This document shows positions 1-8,684 of a DNA stretch of 64,000 nt, one piece after another; positions within the stretch are counted from its first letter, which is position 1; the number at the start of each line of letters is the position of its first letter. Source of the stretch: Thiohalomonas denitrificans (GTDB taxonomy: Bacteria; Pseudomonadota; Gammaproteobacteria; Thiohalomonadales; Thiohalomonadaceae). The translations under genes were made by a program, and so were the position numbers. The DNA lies in assembly GCF_900102855.1 (NCBI RefSeq), contig NZ_FMWD01000012.1, positions 1 through 64,000 on the forward strand. Reading direction: 5' to 3'. A model generated the notes under the pieces. The model searched no databases and had not been told where the DNA came from. It was given only the letters and a program-made list of their open reading frames with translations.

Positions 1-1
1 A

Positions 2-181
2 AAGGTCGAGATGCTATTTGCGCACCTCAAACGCATTATGAAGCTCGACCGGCTACGACTGCGAGGATTAAGCGGGGCGCAAGACGAATTTCTCCTCGCA
101 GCCACGGCACAGAATCTTCGGAAGCTAGCCAAAATGTTGGGGCAACCTCCGCCTACCCATAGGATAGGTGCGCCTACTTGA
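2..181 (+). CDS. IS transposase, C-terminal fragment (IS1182-like), cut by window edge
   Basis: The open frame enters from the left edge and runs 59 codons to a TGA at 179-181. It contains LKRIMKLDRLRLRG and then DEFLLAATAQNLRKLAK. This C-terminal signature is typical of IS1182-type DDE transposases, where a short helical tail follows the catalytic glutamate. Only the tail is in the window, so I cannot tell whether the element is intact upstream. The next 120 bases look like the non-coding end of the same element. A TTTTTCAAC-containing stretch near 300-320 could be its inverted repeat, but the partner end is outside the window. The family assignment rests on the tail motif alone. Confidence 0.7.
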   Translation, partial: KVEMLFAHLKRIMKLDRLRLRGLSGAQDEFLLAATAQNLRKLAKMLGQPPPTHRIGAPT

Positions 182-856
182 GACGAATCCACCCAAAAAA
201 CACCATCCCAACCCACCATCCAGGCCGGCTGGTGGCAAAAACAAGAAAAACACCCCTCGCGCTCTTCCTTTTGATACTGCCTGACGGCAAATTTGACCCT
301 GGTTTTTCAACAGAATCGGTCGGAAGCGGTCATCCTCAGATCGATGACTGGTTCTGCGTCCGTTCAACAGAAGTGCTTATCCAAGGCCGCTACTCAGGAG
401 AAAAACCACTCAACCGGCCTTGATACCTTGCGCCTTAGGCTACTGTCTCGGACGCACGGTCGGAAGGTAGGCAGTTCCGAATGGCGACCATAAGCTTTTC
501 TTATAGATTTAGACCTTGTCAAAATATTAGAAAACCCTCATAGTGCGCGCCCTATGACTCCGCCCTAGCGCACACACACTCCTTCCGGCCGAACCGCTGC
601 ACGGTGATGCCTTGCCGGCATCCACGCCCTCGATTCAGCCCGATCCGACCGAAATCGATCCGGATCCGCAGTACCAGCCGCGGACACGGGGCCGCTTTCG
701 GTCACGGATGGCGTTACATAACGCCCCTCGATTTTCGAAGACACAAGAACACCGGTCCCACCAGAGCTGTCAGGAATCCGTCCTGTGCCCGTTGGCAGGA
801 ATGGACGGGGTCCTTTTTGCTCGTGATGGTGAACCGCACGGACTCTGGAAACATAA
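182..856. other. Non-coding stretch, IS end and sulP leader
   Basis: No frame here has convincing protein character; the short frames on both strands are arginine- and proline-rich chance translations. The left part up to about 320 probably belongs to the IS end. The segment at 490-560 is A+T-rich (runs such as TTTTCTTATAGATTTAG), which could hold promoter elements, but I could not place a convincing -35/-10 pair for the gene at 857. Confidence 0.4.
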
Positions 857-2335
857 ATGCTCGAGACGCTCAGAAAAGACTGGCTGATGAATATCCGTGG
901 CGACGTCCTTGCCGGCGTGGTGGTTGCCCTGGCCCTCATCCCGGAAGCGATTGCCTTTTCCATCATCGCCGGTGTTGATCCCAAGGTCGGCCTGTACGCC
1001 TCCTTCTGTATCGCCGTGGTCATCGCCTTTGTGGGTGGTCGGCCGGGCATGATTTCCGCGGCCACGGGCGCCATGGCGCTGCTGATGATCACGCTGGTCA
1101 AAGAGCACGGGCTGGAATACCTGCTGGCGGCCACGCTGTTGACCGGGGTTCTGCAGATCGGCGCCGGCTACCTGCAGCTCGGCTCGCTGATGCGTTTTGT
1201 CTCGCGTTCGGTGGTGACCGGCTTCGTCAATGCCCTGGCGATCCTCATCTTCATGGCGCAGCTGCCGGAGCTGACCAACGTGACCTGGCACGTGTATGCC
1301 ATGACCGCCGCCGGGCTGGGCATCATCTATCTCTTTCCCTACATCACCAAGAGCATTCCGTCGCCGCTGGTAACCATCGTGGTACTGACTGCCATTGCCC
1401 TGTTCCTGGATCTGGAGATTCGCACGGTGGGGGATATGGGCGAGCTACCGGATACCCTGCCGGTGTTCCTGTGGCCCGACGTGCCGCTGACGTTAGAGAC
1501 CCTGAGCATCATTTTCCCCTACTCCCTCTCCCTGGCCGTGGTCGGTCTGCTGGAGTCCATGATGACCGCCACCATCATTGATGACCTGACGGACACCTCC
1601 AGCGACAAGAACCGTGAATGCAAGGGGCAGGGGATCGCCAATATCGGCTCGGGGCTGCTGGGTGGGATGGCCGGCTGCGCGATGATCGGCCAGTCGGTAA
1701 TCAACGTGAAATCGGGTGGCCGTGGCCGGCTCTCGACGTTTACCGCCGGTATGGTGTTGCTGCTGATGGTGGTGTTCATGGGCGAATGGGTCTCGCAGAT
1801 CCCCATGGCGGCCCTGGTGGCGGTGATGATTATGGTGGCGATCGGTACCTTCAGCTGGGATTCGCTGCGCAACCTGAAGAAGCATCCACCCAGCTCCAGC
1901 ATCGTCATGGTCACTACGGTGGCGGTGGTGGTCGGCACCCACAATCTCGCCTATGGCGTTTTTGTCGGGGTACTGCTGGCCTCCCTGTTCTTCGCCAACA
2001 AGGTGGGGCAGTTCAAGTATGTAAAAACCGAGTTGAGCGAGGACGGCAGCCGCCGAACCTACCGGGTGGTCGGTCAGGTCTTCTTCGCATCGGCGGACAA
2101 GTTCGTGGAGTTCTTCGACTTCAAGGAGGCGATTGAACATGTGGTGATCGATGTCTGCCAGGCGCATTTCTGGGACATCACCGCGGTCGGTGCCCTCGAT
2201 AAGGTGGTCATCAAGTTCCGTCGTGAAGGTACCGAAGTGGAGATCATCGGTCTCAACAAGGCGAGTGCCACCATCGTCGACCGCTTTGCCGTGCATGACA
2301 AGCCGGAGGTCGTGGACGAATTGATGGGGCACTGA
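857..2335 (+). CDS. SulP-family anion transporter with C-terminal STAS domain
   Basis: This 492-residue inner-membrane protein of the SulP (SLC26) family carries sulfate, bicarbonate or related anions. The N-terminal part (residues 1 to about 385) is a series of hydrophobic segments opening with [20 protein letters not shown], the usual first SulP helix with its conserved Pro-Glu. The part after about residue 395 is a STAS domain, with [12 protein letters not shown] in the anti-sigma-antagonist-like fold. Full-length members are often 500-570 residues, so this one has a short STAS tail. The substrate cannot be read from sequence, and BicA-like bicarbonate uptake is one alternative. The universal stress protein downstream is on the same strand, a common pairing for SulP genes. 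Confidence 0.9.
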   Translation: MLETLRKDWLMNIRGDVLAGVVVALALIPEAIAFSIIAGVDPKVGLYASFCIAVVIAFVGGRPGMISAATGAMALLMITLVKEHGLEYLLAATLLTGVLQIGAGYLQLGSLMRFVSRSVVTGFVNALAILIFMAQLPELTNVTWHVYAMTAAGLGIIYLFPYITKSIPSPLVTIVVLTAIALFLDLEIRTVGDMGELPDTLPVFLWPDVPLTLETLSIIFPYSLSLAVVGLLESMMTATIIDDLTDTSSDKNRECKGQGIANIGSGLLGGMAGCAMIGQSVINVKSGGRGRLSTFTAGMVLLLMVVFMGEWVSQIPMAALVAVMIMVAIGTFSWDSLRNLKKHPPSSSIVMVTTVAVVVGTHNLAYGVFVGVLLASLFFANKVGQFKYVKTELSEDGSRRTYRVVGQVFFASADKFVEFFDFKEAIEHVVIDVCQAHFWDITAVGALDKVVIKFRREGTEVEIIGLNKASATIVDRFAVHDKPEVVDELMGH

Positions 2336-2564
2336 CGGAACCGGCGTCCTCACTCGAGGAGCGGCGGAAGCCGCGACAGGTGAATTCTTCCCGGTTCTCT
2401 CATTCCCCATCCGCCGCCCGCTTCGGTTATGCGGTTGTTCTGGGGCAAGGTTCTATTGTCGGCCATGGGATGGTACAACGGGTCTCACTGTTTCAAGACC
2501 CTACGATTCATCGGCGGTAATCAGCCGGGGCGATGCCATTCAGCTTCACGGAGACCATCAAAAC

Positions 2565-3416
2565 ATGACCAACGTTACCGCCTGTATCGACGGCTCCAGT
2601 GCATCCCCTGCGGTCTGTGACTATGCGGCCTGGGCCAGCCTGCGCATGGAGGCGCCACTGAACTTCCTGCATGTACTGGACAAGTCCGAGTACCCGGCGC
2701 AAAGCAATCTCAGTGGCAATATCGGACTGGGTAGCCGTGAGGCACTGCTGGAAGAGCTGGCCGACCTGGACGAGAAACGCGGCAAGCTCGCCCTGGAGCA
2801 GGGGCGGCTGATGCTGGAGGCTGCACGCGAGAGGGCGATTGAAGATGGCGTCGCGGATCCCGCTACCCGCCAGCGCCATGGGGATCTGGTCGAGACCCTG
2901 ACCGAGATGGAAGAGGAAATCCGTCTCCTGGTGATCGGCAAGCAGGGCCGGGATGGCGACAGTGTCGGTGAACACATCGGGAGCCACCTGGAAAACGTGG
3001 TGCGCATCATGCACCGCCCCATCCTGGTTACAACGCCGCTGTTTCAGGAGCCCGGGCGCGTCATGATTGCCTTTGACGGCAGTGCCACGACCCGCAAGGG
3101 TGTCGAAATGGTGGCATCCAGCCCGCTGTTTCGTGGCCTCCCCTGTCACGTGGTGATGGTGGGAGCAGAGGACGCCGATACCCAGGCAGAGCTGAACTGG
3201 GCCAAAGAGACGTTGGAGGCCGCAGGCTTCGAGGCGCCGGCAACCATTCTTCCCGGTGAAGTCGAATCCGTTCTCTGTGAATACCGCAAGGAGCACGACA
3301 TCGATATGCTGATCATGGGTGCCTATGGCCACTCACGGATCCGACAGTTCCTGGTCGGCAGTACGACCACCAGCGTGGTCCGGAGCGCCAACGTGCCGGT
3401 ATTGTTGCTGCGCTGA
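2565..3416 (+). CDS. Tandem universal stress protein (two UspA domains)
   Basis: This cytoplasmic protein of 283 residues contains two UspA folds. The first, residues 1 to about 150, opens with NVTACIDGSSASPAVCDYAA. The second, from about residue 165 (VMIAFDGSATTRKGVEM), ends with MGAYGHSRIRQFLVGST, the G-x2-G-x9-G-S/T ATP-binding pattern. The first domain has a weaker version (KQGRDGDSVGEHIGS). Tandem Usp proteins bind adenine nucleotides and help cells survive stress or growth arrest. It follows the SulP gene at about 230 bp and may be co-regulated with it. A GGAG lies about 11 bases before the ATG. Confidence 0.9.
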   Translation: MTNVTACIDGSSASPAVCDYAAWASLRMEAPLNFLHVLDKSEYPAQSNLSGNIGLGSREALLEELADLDEKRGKLALEQGRLMLEAARERAIEDGVADPATRQRHGDLVETLTEMEEEIRLLVIGKQGRDGDSVGEHIGSHLENVVRIMHRPILVTTPLFQEPGRVMIAFDGSATTRKGVEMVASSPLFRGLPCHVVMVGAEDADTQAELNWAKETLEAAGFEAPATILPGEVESVLCEYRKEHDIDMLIMGAYGHSRIRQFLVGSTTTSVVRSANVPVLLLR

Positions 3417-3565
3417 TAGCTCCACCACACGCCTCGTGAGTAACTGCCCCTGTCGTGGTTGCTCTGTTTTGGCACTGACTCCGAAGAACTTGCCCTGCTG
3501 TCTTTGCGAGCCTCACCCGCCGCTTCGCAGGCCCCCGGATTGGTGAAGAACGTGTACCCCGTGGT

Positions 3566-3907
3566 TCAGCCGCCCCGGGCCTCGGCACAGGTAATGCAAA
3601 GAGCTGCTGTCGGGTCGAATTCCAGGCGGCGTTCGTTGATCGGCTCGTCGCAATCAATGCAGTAGCCGTAGCTCCCGTCGTCGCAGCGTCGCAGTGCCCC
3701 CTCAATCCGGCGTAACGCCAAATCGACCCGCTGACTGGCGTTTTGGGCCATTGCTTGCTGCTGAAGCGCATCCATTCTCGAAAGTCGGCCGACACTGGAT
3801 TGATCCAGTTTGACGGTTGCCGTAGAGGCATCGCGGGTTGCCTGCAGTGAGAGGATTTTTTCACGCTCCTGCAGGAGCCGTGCGCGGAAATGTTCGATAT
3901 CGGGCAT
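3566..3907 (-). CDS. DksA/TraR-type C4 zinc finger protein
   Basis: This short (113 residues) member of the DksA/TraR family has an N-terminal helical region of about 70 residues. It then has a zinc finger with cysteine pairs in CIDC and CITC, separated by the usual EPINERRLEFDPTAAL-type stretch. True DksA is about 150 residues with a long coiled coil carrying two aspartates at its tip. This protein is shorter and resembles the stand-alone paralogues that bind RNA polymerase or act in stress responses. It lies just downstream of the methyltransferase gene on the same strand (44-bp gap), so co-transcription is possible. Confidence 0.85.
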   Translation of the reverse strand: MPDIEHFRARLLQEREKILSLQATRDASTATVKLDQSSVGRLSRMDALQQQAMAQNASQRVDLALRRIEGALRRCDDGSYGYCIDCDEPINERRLEFDPTAALCITCAEARGG

Positions 3908-3951
3908 TTTCCGGGGCTCTTCCGTTGCGGCGGAGGTGTTGAGCGTCCGCC

Positions 3952-4593
3952 TTAATCGAGGCGCTCGAAAAAGGCAGTCTGTGTCGGATGGCCCACATCG
4001 GGATGGTAATCGCCGAAACCGCCGACGGTAACCCGATAGCCGTTACGGCACGCAACACCCGCAACCCAGCTGCGGAATTTGGCCCGGTCCCATTCGAATT
4101 GGTGGTCCTGCTCGCGAAACTCGCCGGGTGCCAGGCCGAAGAGCGGGTTGTATTCGCGGTTCGGTGTCGTCATGAACACCACGCCCGGGCGTATTTGGCC
4201 AAACACGGACCGTTCGACACCGGAGAGGGCTCCGGGTTTCACATGCTCTATGGTTTCCACCATCGCGGCGGCATCGAAACCGGTTAGTGCTGTCTGTGAA
4301 TCCGCATAAGATCCCCGGATCAAACGCAGTCGGGTCGATGTGCCTTGCAGATAGTCCGAGAGGTTATCCCTGGCCTGGAGCAATGCGTGGCCGGAGGTTT
4401 CGATCCCCACGATATCCTCAAACTGTTCATCGCGGACCAGGTGATGGAGCAAAGCGCCTGAACCGCACCCCAGATCCAGTATCCGTGATGCGCCGGTGGC
4501 CTTGATTCGATGATAGGCATGATCCAGACGGGCCTCGTGTAACGAGGTCATCCGGGGCATCATCGCTTGTGAGTGCGCCCCGTCAAAGTACAT
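3952..4593 (-). CDS. Hen1-like RNA 3'-terminal 2'-O-methyltransferase domain protein
   Basis: This 213-residue Rossmann methyltransferase has its SAM motif at residues 39-46 (LDLGCGSG). Unlike ordinary class I enzymes it carries the Hen1 signature. ETIEH places E113, E116 and H117 as putative metal ligands, TPNREYN follows at 143-149, and the fourth ligand H164 is in DHQFEWDR (163-170). In the Hen1 family these residues bind the divalent metal that positions the 3'-terminal ribose for 2'-O-methylation. Bacterial Hen1 normally works with the Pnkp kinase/ligase in RNA repair, with both encoded together. Here the protein is only the methyltransferase domain and no Pnkp is nearby. Family assignment is good; the substrate is unknown. 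Confidence 0.75.
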   Translation of the reverse strand: MYFDGAHSQAMMPRMTSLHEARLDHAYHRIKATGASRILDLGCGSGALLHHLVRDEQFEDIVGIETSGHALLQARDNLSDYLQGTSTRLRLIRGSYADSQTALTGFDAAAMVETIEHVKPGALSGVERSVFGQIRPGVVFMTTPNREYNPLFGLAPGEFREQDHQFEWDRAKFRSWVAGVACRNGYRVTVGGFGDYHPDVGHPTQTAFFERLD

Positions 4594-4753
4594 CAGGCAA
4601 TACCGGATTTGCAGGCATCAGGCACCTAGCTTATCCCGTATGCACCCTGTTGTGAATCCGCTGGCCGCCGATCACGGCACTTGCAGGCCGCGGCGTGAGA
4701 ACGACCTCAGGCGGACGGCTCGGCCGAAGCGCTATCGGCCGAGCCGGACACAC

Positions 4754-5602
4754 TCAGTGTGGCAGTGGTCCGCCCGGACCCTTTTTTTCCTCATGCTCGC
4801 GAGTCTGCTCTTTGGCACGTCGCTCGCTCTCCTCGATGGAGGAGCTTGCCGCCTGACCGGCCTGCCGAATCTTCTCTTCCGCCTGTTGTGCAGCACTGGA
4901 GGCGCGGCTACCGGCGGTCTCGCTGACCTTCTCACTGAGCCGTTCCCCGGTCTCCTGTGCCTTGGGCGATGCTTTCGCGCGTGGCATTGCCGCCCCGAAC
5001 AGGGCCCCGAGAGCCACCCCGATGGCGCCCAGCACCAGGGGTTGCTCCTGGAACATGCGTCCGGTCTGATCGCGCAAGTCGCTGCCGCTCCGGGAGGCCC
5101 GGGTCATCCAAAGGCGCCCTTGCTCCCGCAGTGCCTCTGCGCGCTCTCGCGTCTGACCAGCCTTCTCGGCCATTCGTTGCCGGGTCTCCTCGGCCCGAGC
5201 CTGTACCTTCTCCCGTTTCTCAGCAGCCCTGGCGGCCTTCGCCTCTCGCTTCTCGGCAGCCCTGGCGATCCTGGCCTCTCGTTCCTCAGGGGATTCGGGC
5301 GGTTTCCTCGAGTTCATTGCCAGCCAGCCGATCCCGATCCCTGTCAGTGCTACCGGCAACGGATTGCGACGGATGTCTTCCGACAAATTGCCGGCAAACT
5401 CCTTGGTGCCGGACTTCTGAACATAATCGGCGATTACATGCATTATGGATTCGGGTGTGAAACGCCTTGTCAGTTCCTCCAGAGTGGCGTTCATTTCCTG
5501 ACGGGTATCCTCGAGGTCGCGCTCGATTTCCTCCGGAGTCATCGGTCGGCCAGCCTGACCGTTACCACCGGGATGCCGTTCGTATGCCGTCCGTTCGCTC
5601 AT
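4754..5602 (-). CDS. DUF3618 domain membrane-associated protein with coiled coil
   Basis: This is a 282-residue protein. Residues 18-50 (MTPEEIERDLEDTRQEMNAT) match the DUF3618 motif, which is followed by a short hydrophobic segment (PLPVALTGIGIGWLAM, about 82-97). The middle is an Ala/Arg/Glu-rich coiled coil with repeats of the type ARAAEKRE. A second hydrophobic segment (LVLGAIGVALGALFGAAM) precedes a charged tail. DUF3618 proteins are usually encoded with a holin-like DUF1469 membrane protein, and that is the immediate upstream neighbour (7-bp gap). Their role is unknown; an envelope or osmotic stress function is inferred from family context. Confidence 0.8.
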   Translation of the reverse strand: MSERTAYERHPGGNGQAGRPMTPEEIERDLEDTRQEMNATLEELTRRFTPESIMHVIADYVQKSGTKEFAGNLSEDIRRNPLPVALTGIGIGWLAMNSRKPPESPEEREARIARAAEKREAKAARAAEKREKVQARAEETRQRMAEKAGQTRERAEALREQGRLWMTRASRSGSDLRDQTGRMFQEQPLVLGAIGVALGALFGAAMPRAKASPKAQETGERLSEKVSETAGSRASSAAQQAEEKIRQAGQAASSSIEESERRAKEQTREHEEKKGPGGPLPH

Positions 5603-5608
5603 GATTTG

Positions 5609-6001
5609 TTACCCCTTCAGTACCTGTCGATCCCGTTTGAAAGAGTCGATTGTGTGGTGAGGTTTCAGTCCCTCGGCCGAGACTTTCTTGCGACCGCTTT
5701 GCAGGATTATCAATCCCACCAGAGCGACTACCACGCCCACAATCAACGGTGCCACCCAGGGTTGGGTCGTCCAAGGTTCAATCAGCTCTGCAAGTACCAC
5801 GGTAGCAGCCCAGAGCAACACCAGCAGGCCACTAAAGGCAACCAGCGCACCGGTGAGGATGGACACGGCACCGCTCGTGACCTGATCGACCTTTTCACTC
5901 ATTTCCGCTTTTGCCAGGTGCACCTCGTCCCGTACCAACGTCGATGTTTCACGCGAGAGATCGGCGATCAACGACGCCAGCGATTTATCCGAATTGGCCA
6001 T
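5609..6001 (-). CDS. Phage-holin-superfamily (DUF1469-type) membrane protein
   Basis: This small membrane protein (about 130 residues) begins with an amphipathic segment, SLIADLSRETSTLVRDEVHLAKAEM, the hallmark of this family. Two transmembrane helices follow (about residues 46-72 and 80-105). I chose the ATG at 6001 because GGAGGAAG lies 5 bases before it and the conserved region starts there; a longer frame upstream lacks family character. Despite the family name it is not evidence of a prophage, since these proteins occur widely next to DUF3618 genes. It sits in a three-gene run on the minus strand. Confidence 0.8.
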   Translation of the reverse strand: MANSDKSLASLIADLSRETSTLVRDEVHLAKAEMSEKVDQVTSGAVSILTGALVAFSGLLVLLWAATVVLAELIEPWTTQPWVAPLIVGVVVALVGLIILQSGRKKVSAEGLKPHHTIDSFKRDRQVLKG

Positions 6002-6020
6002 GATCACTTCCTCCTTAAAC

Positions 6021-6569
6021 TTAGTGCGGAGCTCCGGGTTTGCGGGTTTCCAGCTCGCCGTATTCGGCCTCGGCCCGGGGGTAGCTTTCACCAGCCCCGG
6101 TCTGGACCCCGTGGGGCGGCGATGCAGTCACTGCCGAAGATCGCTCCCCTCCGGATGGACGCGCTGACTTGAACACCTGGGAGAGCGCGATCCCGGCGAG
6201 AACGGCACCACCCATGAAGATCGCCGGGCGCGCCCGCGCGAAGTCCGTCGTGCGATCGATGAGTTCCTGACTGTCACCCGACGACAGGTTTCGCGAAAGC
6301 CGCTCCAGCCCGTCCCCTGCCCAGTGGGCGTAATGGCTGGACGATTCGTCACCCTCCCTTTCCAGGTGCGAGGCGGCCGAATGCATAGCCGACGCCCAAT
6401 GCTCCGCATAGCGTGCGAACACACGCCGCTGCTCATCCACGATACCGAAACCGCTCCGGCGAGCCTGTTCCAGTACGGCCCGGGATTGCTCACGTGCGAC
6501 TTCCGCAACTTCCTCAGCCGCCGCCCGGGGCGATTCGCCGGTGGTTTTTCCTTGATGACCCGTTTCCAT
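6021..6569 (-). CDS. Uncharacterised helical protein, first gene of the DUF1469/DUF3618 group
   Basis: I do not recognise a named family. The protein of about 182 residues has a long Ala/Arg/Glu-rich helical N-terminal part. One hydrophobic segment follows at about residues 113-130 (AIFMGGAVLAGIALSQVF), and the charged C-terminal tail is low in complexity. The overall plan (amphipathic helix, one membrane segment, polar tail) resembles the nutrient-deprivation and stress proteins found with DUF3618 genes. The start at 6569 is supported by AAGGAGG 6 bases upstream. The 19-bp gap to the next gene supports an operon of three. Confidence 0.65.
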   Translation of the reverse strand: METGHQGKTTGESPRAAAEEVAEVAREQSRAVLEQARRSGFGIVDEQRRVFARYAEHWASAMHSAASHLEREGDESSSHYAHWAGDGLERLSRNLSSGDSQELIDRTTDFARARPAIFMGGAVLAGIALSQVFKSARPSGGERSSAVTASPPHGVQTGAGESYPRAEAEYGELETRKPGAPH

Positions 6570-6755
6570 TTCTGCCTCCTTGTCCTTGGTGTTGCGAAGG
6601 ATTCTATCCAGAGCGTTGTTCAAAAAGAGAGAAATGGAAATCGGTGAAAGTACGCATGGACCACCAGGAGGCGGCCTTTCTGCTATGGATTGCGTATAGC
6701 GTCCGACTATTCCGTATCGCAAAGCGGCTTGTCCCGCTCAGGAGGTTCTTTGGTT

Positions 6756-7991
6756 TTGCTGAAGGCATTTCGACAAGCCATGCACATCCTCTCCAGCCCG
6801 GTGAGGGGCGAGGCGCGACGGCGGGGGCTGATTATCCAGCCCTATCGCGGCTATGGCACACGTCAGGAAATCTGCCTGATGGGGCGGGTATATCGTCAGG
6901 CCGGACCGTTGTTTGGGCGCGAGGGAAGCCTGTTGGGCGATGTGGGCGATATTGGCCGGCGGGTGATGCGGCGGGGCCAGGCCGATGTCATTGTCCGGGC
7001 GAGTTTCGGTGGCACCGAACAGCGGGTGAATACCGATCGGGACGGCTATTTCCGTATCCATCTGCGAACGCGACAGGCGCCTGCGAACCAGCACTGGCAC
7101 AGTGTCGCACTCAGGCTGGTCCAGCCACCGGAGCCGGAGAGCGACACCGAAGGTCAGGTCTACATTCCCCCCGATTCAGCACGTCACGTGATTATCAGCG
7201 ACATCGACGACACGGTCGTCTTTACCGGTGTCGCCAACAAGATAGGCATGCTGTGGCGGCTCTTCATGCAGGGGCCGAAGAGTCGCACCGCCTTTCCCGG
7301 TGTAAGCGCCCTCTATCGTGGCCTGCACGAGGGACCGGGTGGCGGGGAGCACAATCCGATTCTCTACGTCTCACGCGGCCCCTGGGGACTGTATGAACTC
7401 CTCGAGGAATTCTTTCAGCTGCACAACATTCCGGTCGGTCCGATCATGTTCCTGCGCGAATGGGGGCTCTCCCCCCTGCGCCCGTTTCCGCGCCGGGACG
7501 AAGGGCACAAGCTCGATCTGATCAGAACCATGCTCGCGCTCTATGCGGACATGCCCTTCGTTCTGGTGGGTGACAGTGGCCAGCAAGACCCGGAGGTGTA
7601 CACCCGAATCGTGCAGGAGTATCCGGGGCGGGTGAGCGCCGTCTATATCCGCAATGTGAGCCTGGGTCCGAAACGCGTCGGCGCGATCAAACAACTGGCC
7701 GAACAGATCGCAGCTGCGGGGAGCACTCTGGTCCTGGCTGCCGATAGCTTCGCGATGGCCAGGCATGCCGAAGCGCACGGCCTGCTTGCACCCGAAGCGC
7801 TTGAACGCATTCTCGAGGAGGAGGAGCGGGAGGAGGAGAGCGCCGAACCACACCTCCAGCGGCGGGTGACCGTTACCGGAAGGGATCCAGTGCGTGCACG
7901 TGAATTAGTGGAAAGGGAGCTCGGTGAGCAGCAACACGGAATCGAAATCCCCGATGTAGTGGTGGAGACCGAAAAGAATCGACCGAAATAA
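6756..7991 (+). CDS. App1-family (DUF2183) phosphatidate phosphatase-like protein
   Basis: This protein of about 410 residues belongs to the DUF2183/App1 family, whose yeast member dephosphorylates phosphatidic acid. The HAD-type catalytic motif is clear (VIISDIDDTVV, the DxDxT core), as is the later VLVGDSGQQDPEVY region that supplies further acidic residues. The N-terminal part contains a beta-rich segment with GQADVIVRASFGGTEQRVNTD. The start is uncertain. A perfect AGGAGG at 6740-6745 favours TTG at 6756; TTG at 6750 and ATG at 6780 are alternatives. The C-terminal end is acidic and charged. It probably acts on membrane phospholipids, but the substrate is inferred from family. Confidence 0.85.
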   Translation: MLKAFRQAMHILSSPVRGEARRRGLIIQPYRGYGTRQEICLMGRVYRQAGPLFGREGSLLGDVGDIGRRVMRRGQADVIVRASFGGTEQRVNTDRDGYFRIHLRTRQAPANQHWHSVALRLVQPPEPESDTEGQVYIPPDSARHVIISDIDDTVVFTGVANKIGMLWRLFMQGPKSRTAFPGVSALYRGLHEGPGGGEHNPILYVSRGPWGLYELLEEFFQLHNIPVGPIMFLREWGLSPLRPFPRRDEGHKLDLIRTMLALYADMPFVLVGDSGQQDPEVYTRIVQEYPGRVSAVYIRNVSLGPKRVGAIKQLAEQIAAAGSTLVLAADSFAMARHAEAHGLLAPEALERILEEEEREEESAEPHLQRRVTVTGRDPVRARELVERELGEQQHGIEIPDVVVETEKNRPK

Positions 7992-8111
7992 CCGGACGAC
8001 GAGACCACTGCCCGGCACTCCACCCGCTGTTCCCGTTTTCGGTTTCGGTTATTCAGCTTCATTTCATCGGCTCGACCCTAAACTGGTTACGAGTCACAGA
8101 GGAGTGCACCG

Positions 8112-8633
8112 ATGAAATTGCTGCTACTGATGTTTGTTACCGCTATCGCCCTGCCCGGGGCGCAGGGATCCGCATGGGCCGGTGACGAGGGGATACGGGC
8201 CGACGTTGGGCCTGCAAACCAGACGGTCCCCGCTGTCTTCGTTCGAGTCATACGACTGCTTGCCACCGGACCGGACGGCGAGCAGCGATCTCTGTACGAG
8301 GATCCGGAGGGTCGGGTGGTGCCGTTGATGAAGATGGACAAACTCGGCGAGTCGGTGATCACCGAACATCTGCCGACAGGTGCCTATTACAATCTCCAGG
8401 CAGGATTAGCCAATGAACTGATGGTGGCAACTGTCGATGGCCGGTTGGTGACCATGCCCTACACCCGGGATGGCTCCGATCCGAAACTTCCGCTGAACGG
8501 TGCGGTACTGGTTGCCAAAGACGGGGCCAGTGTGCCGGGGCTTGTTCCACAATTTGTATTCGATAGTCAGCACGCCTTCGGCCGCCCCCGCAACCGGGAC
8601 CATGATGAAGACCGCGAGCACGACGACGACTGA
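8112..8633 (+). CDS. Secreted hypothetical protein with acidic C-terminus
   Basis: This 173-residue protein begins with a clear signal peptide (MKLLLLMFVTAIALPGAQG, cleavage near AWA). The mature part is mixed alpha/beta without a family I recognise, and ends in a run of Asp/Glu/His/Arg (HDEDREHDDD). That tail could bind cations but this is speculation. A GAGGAG sequence precedes the ATG. It is convergent with cioB, whose stop lies 50 bp away. Confidence 0.6.
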   Translation: MKLLLLMFVTAIALPGAQGSAWAGDEGIRADVGPANQTVPAVFVRVIRLLATGPDGEQRSLYEDPEGRVVPLMKMDKLGESVITEHLPTGAYYNLQAGLANELMVATVDGRLVTMPYTRDGSDPKLPLNGAVLVAKDGASVPGLVPQFVFDSQHAFGRPRNRDHDEDREHDDD

Positions 8634-8684
8634 ACCGCAGCTACGACCGGTTACGGATCGGGCCGGGACCGAATCGGAAGTGCC

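Noticed and set aside
5609-6001. Prophage remnant suggested by a holin-like gene
   Set aside because: No other phage genes nearby; this family is common in stress operons with DUF3618.
4640-6172. 510-residue plus-strand frame across the DUF3618 and holin-like genes
   Set aside because: Composition is Leu/Pro/Arg/Gln-rich without motifs; the minus-strand genes have clear families and ribosome sites.
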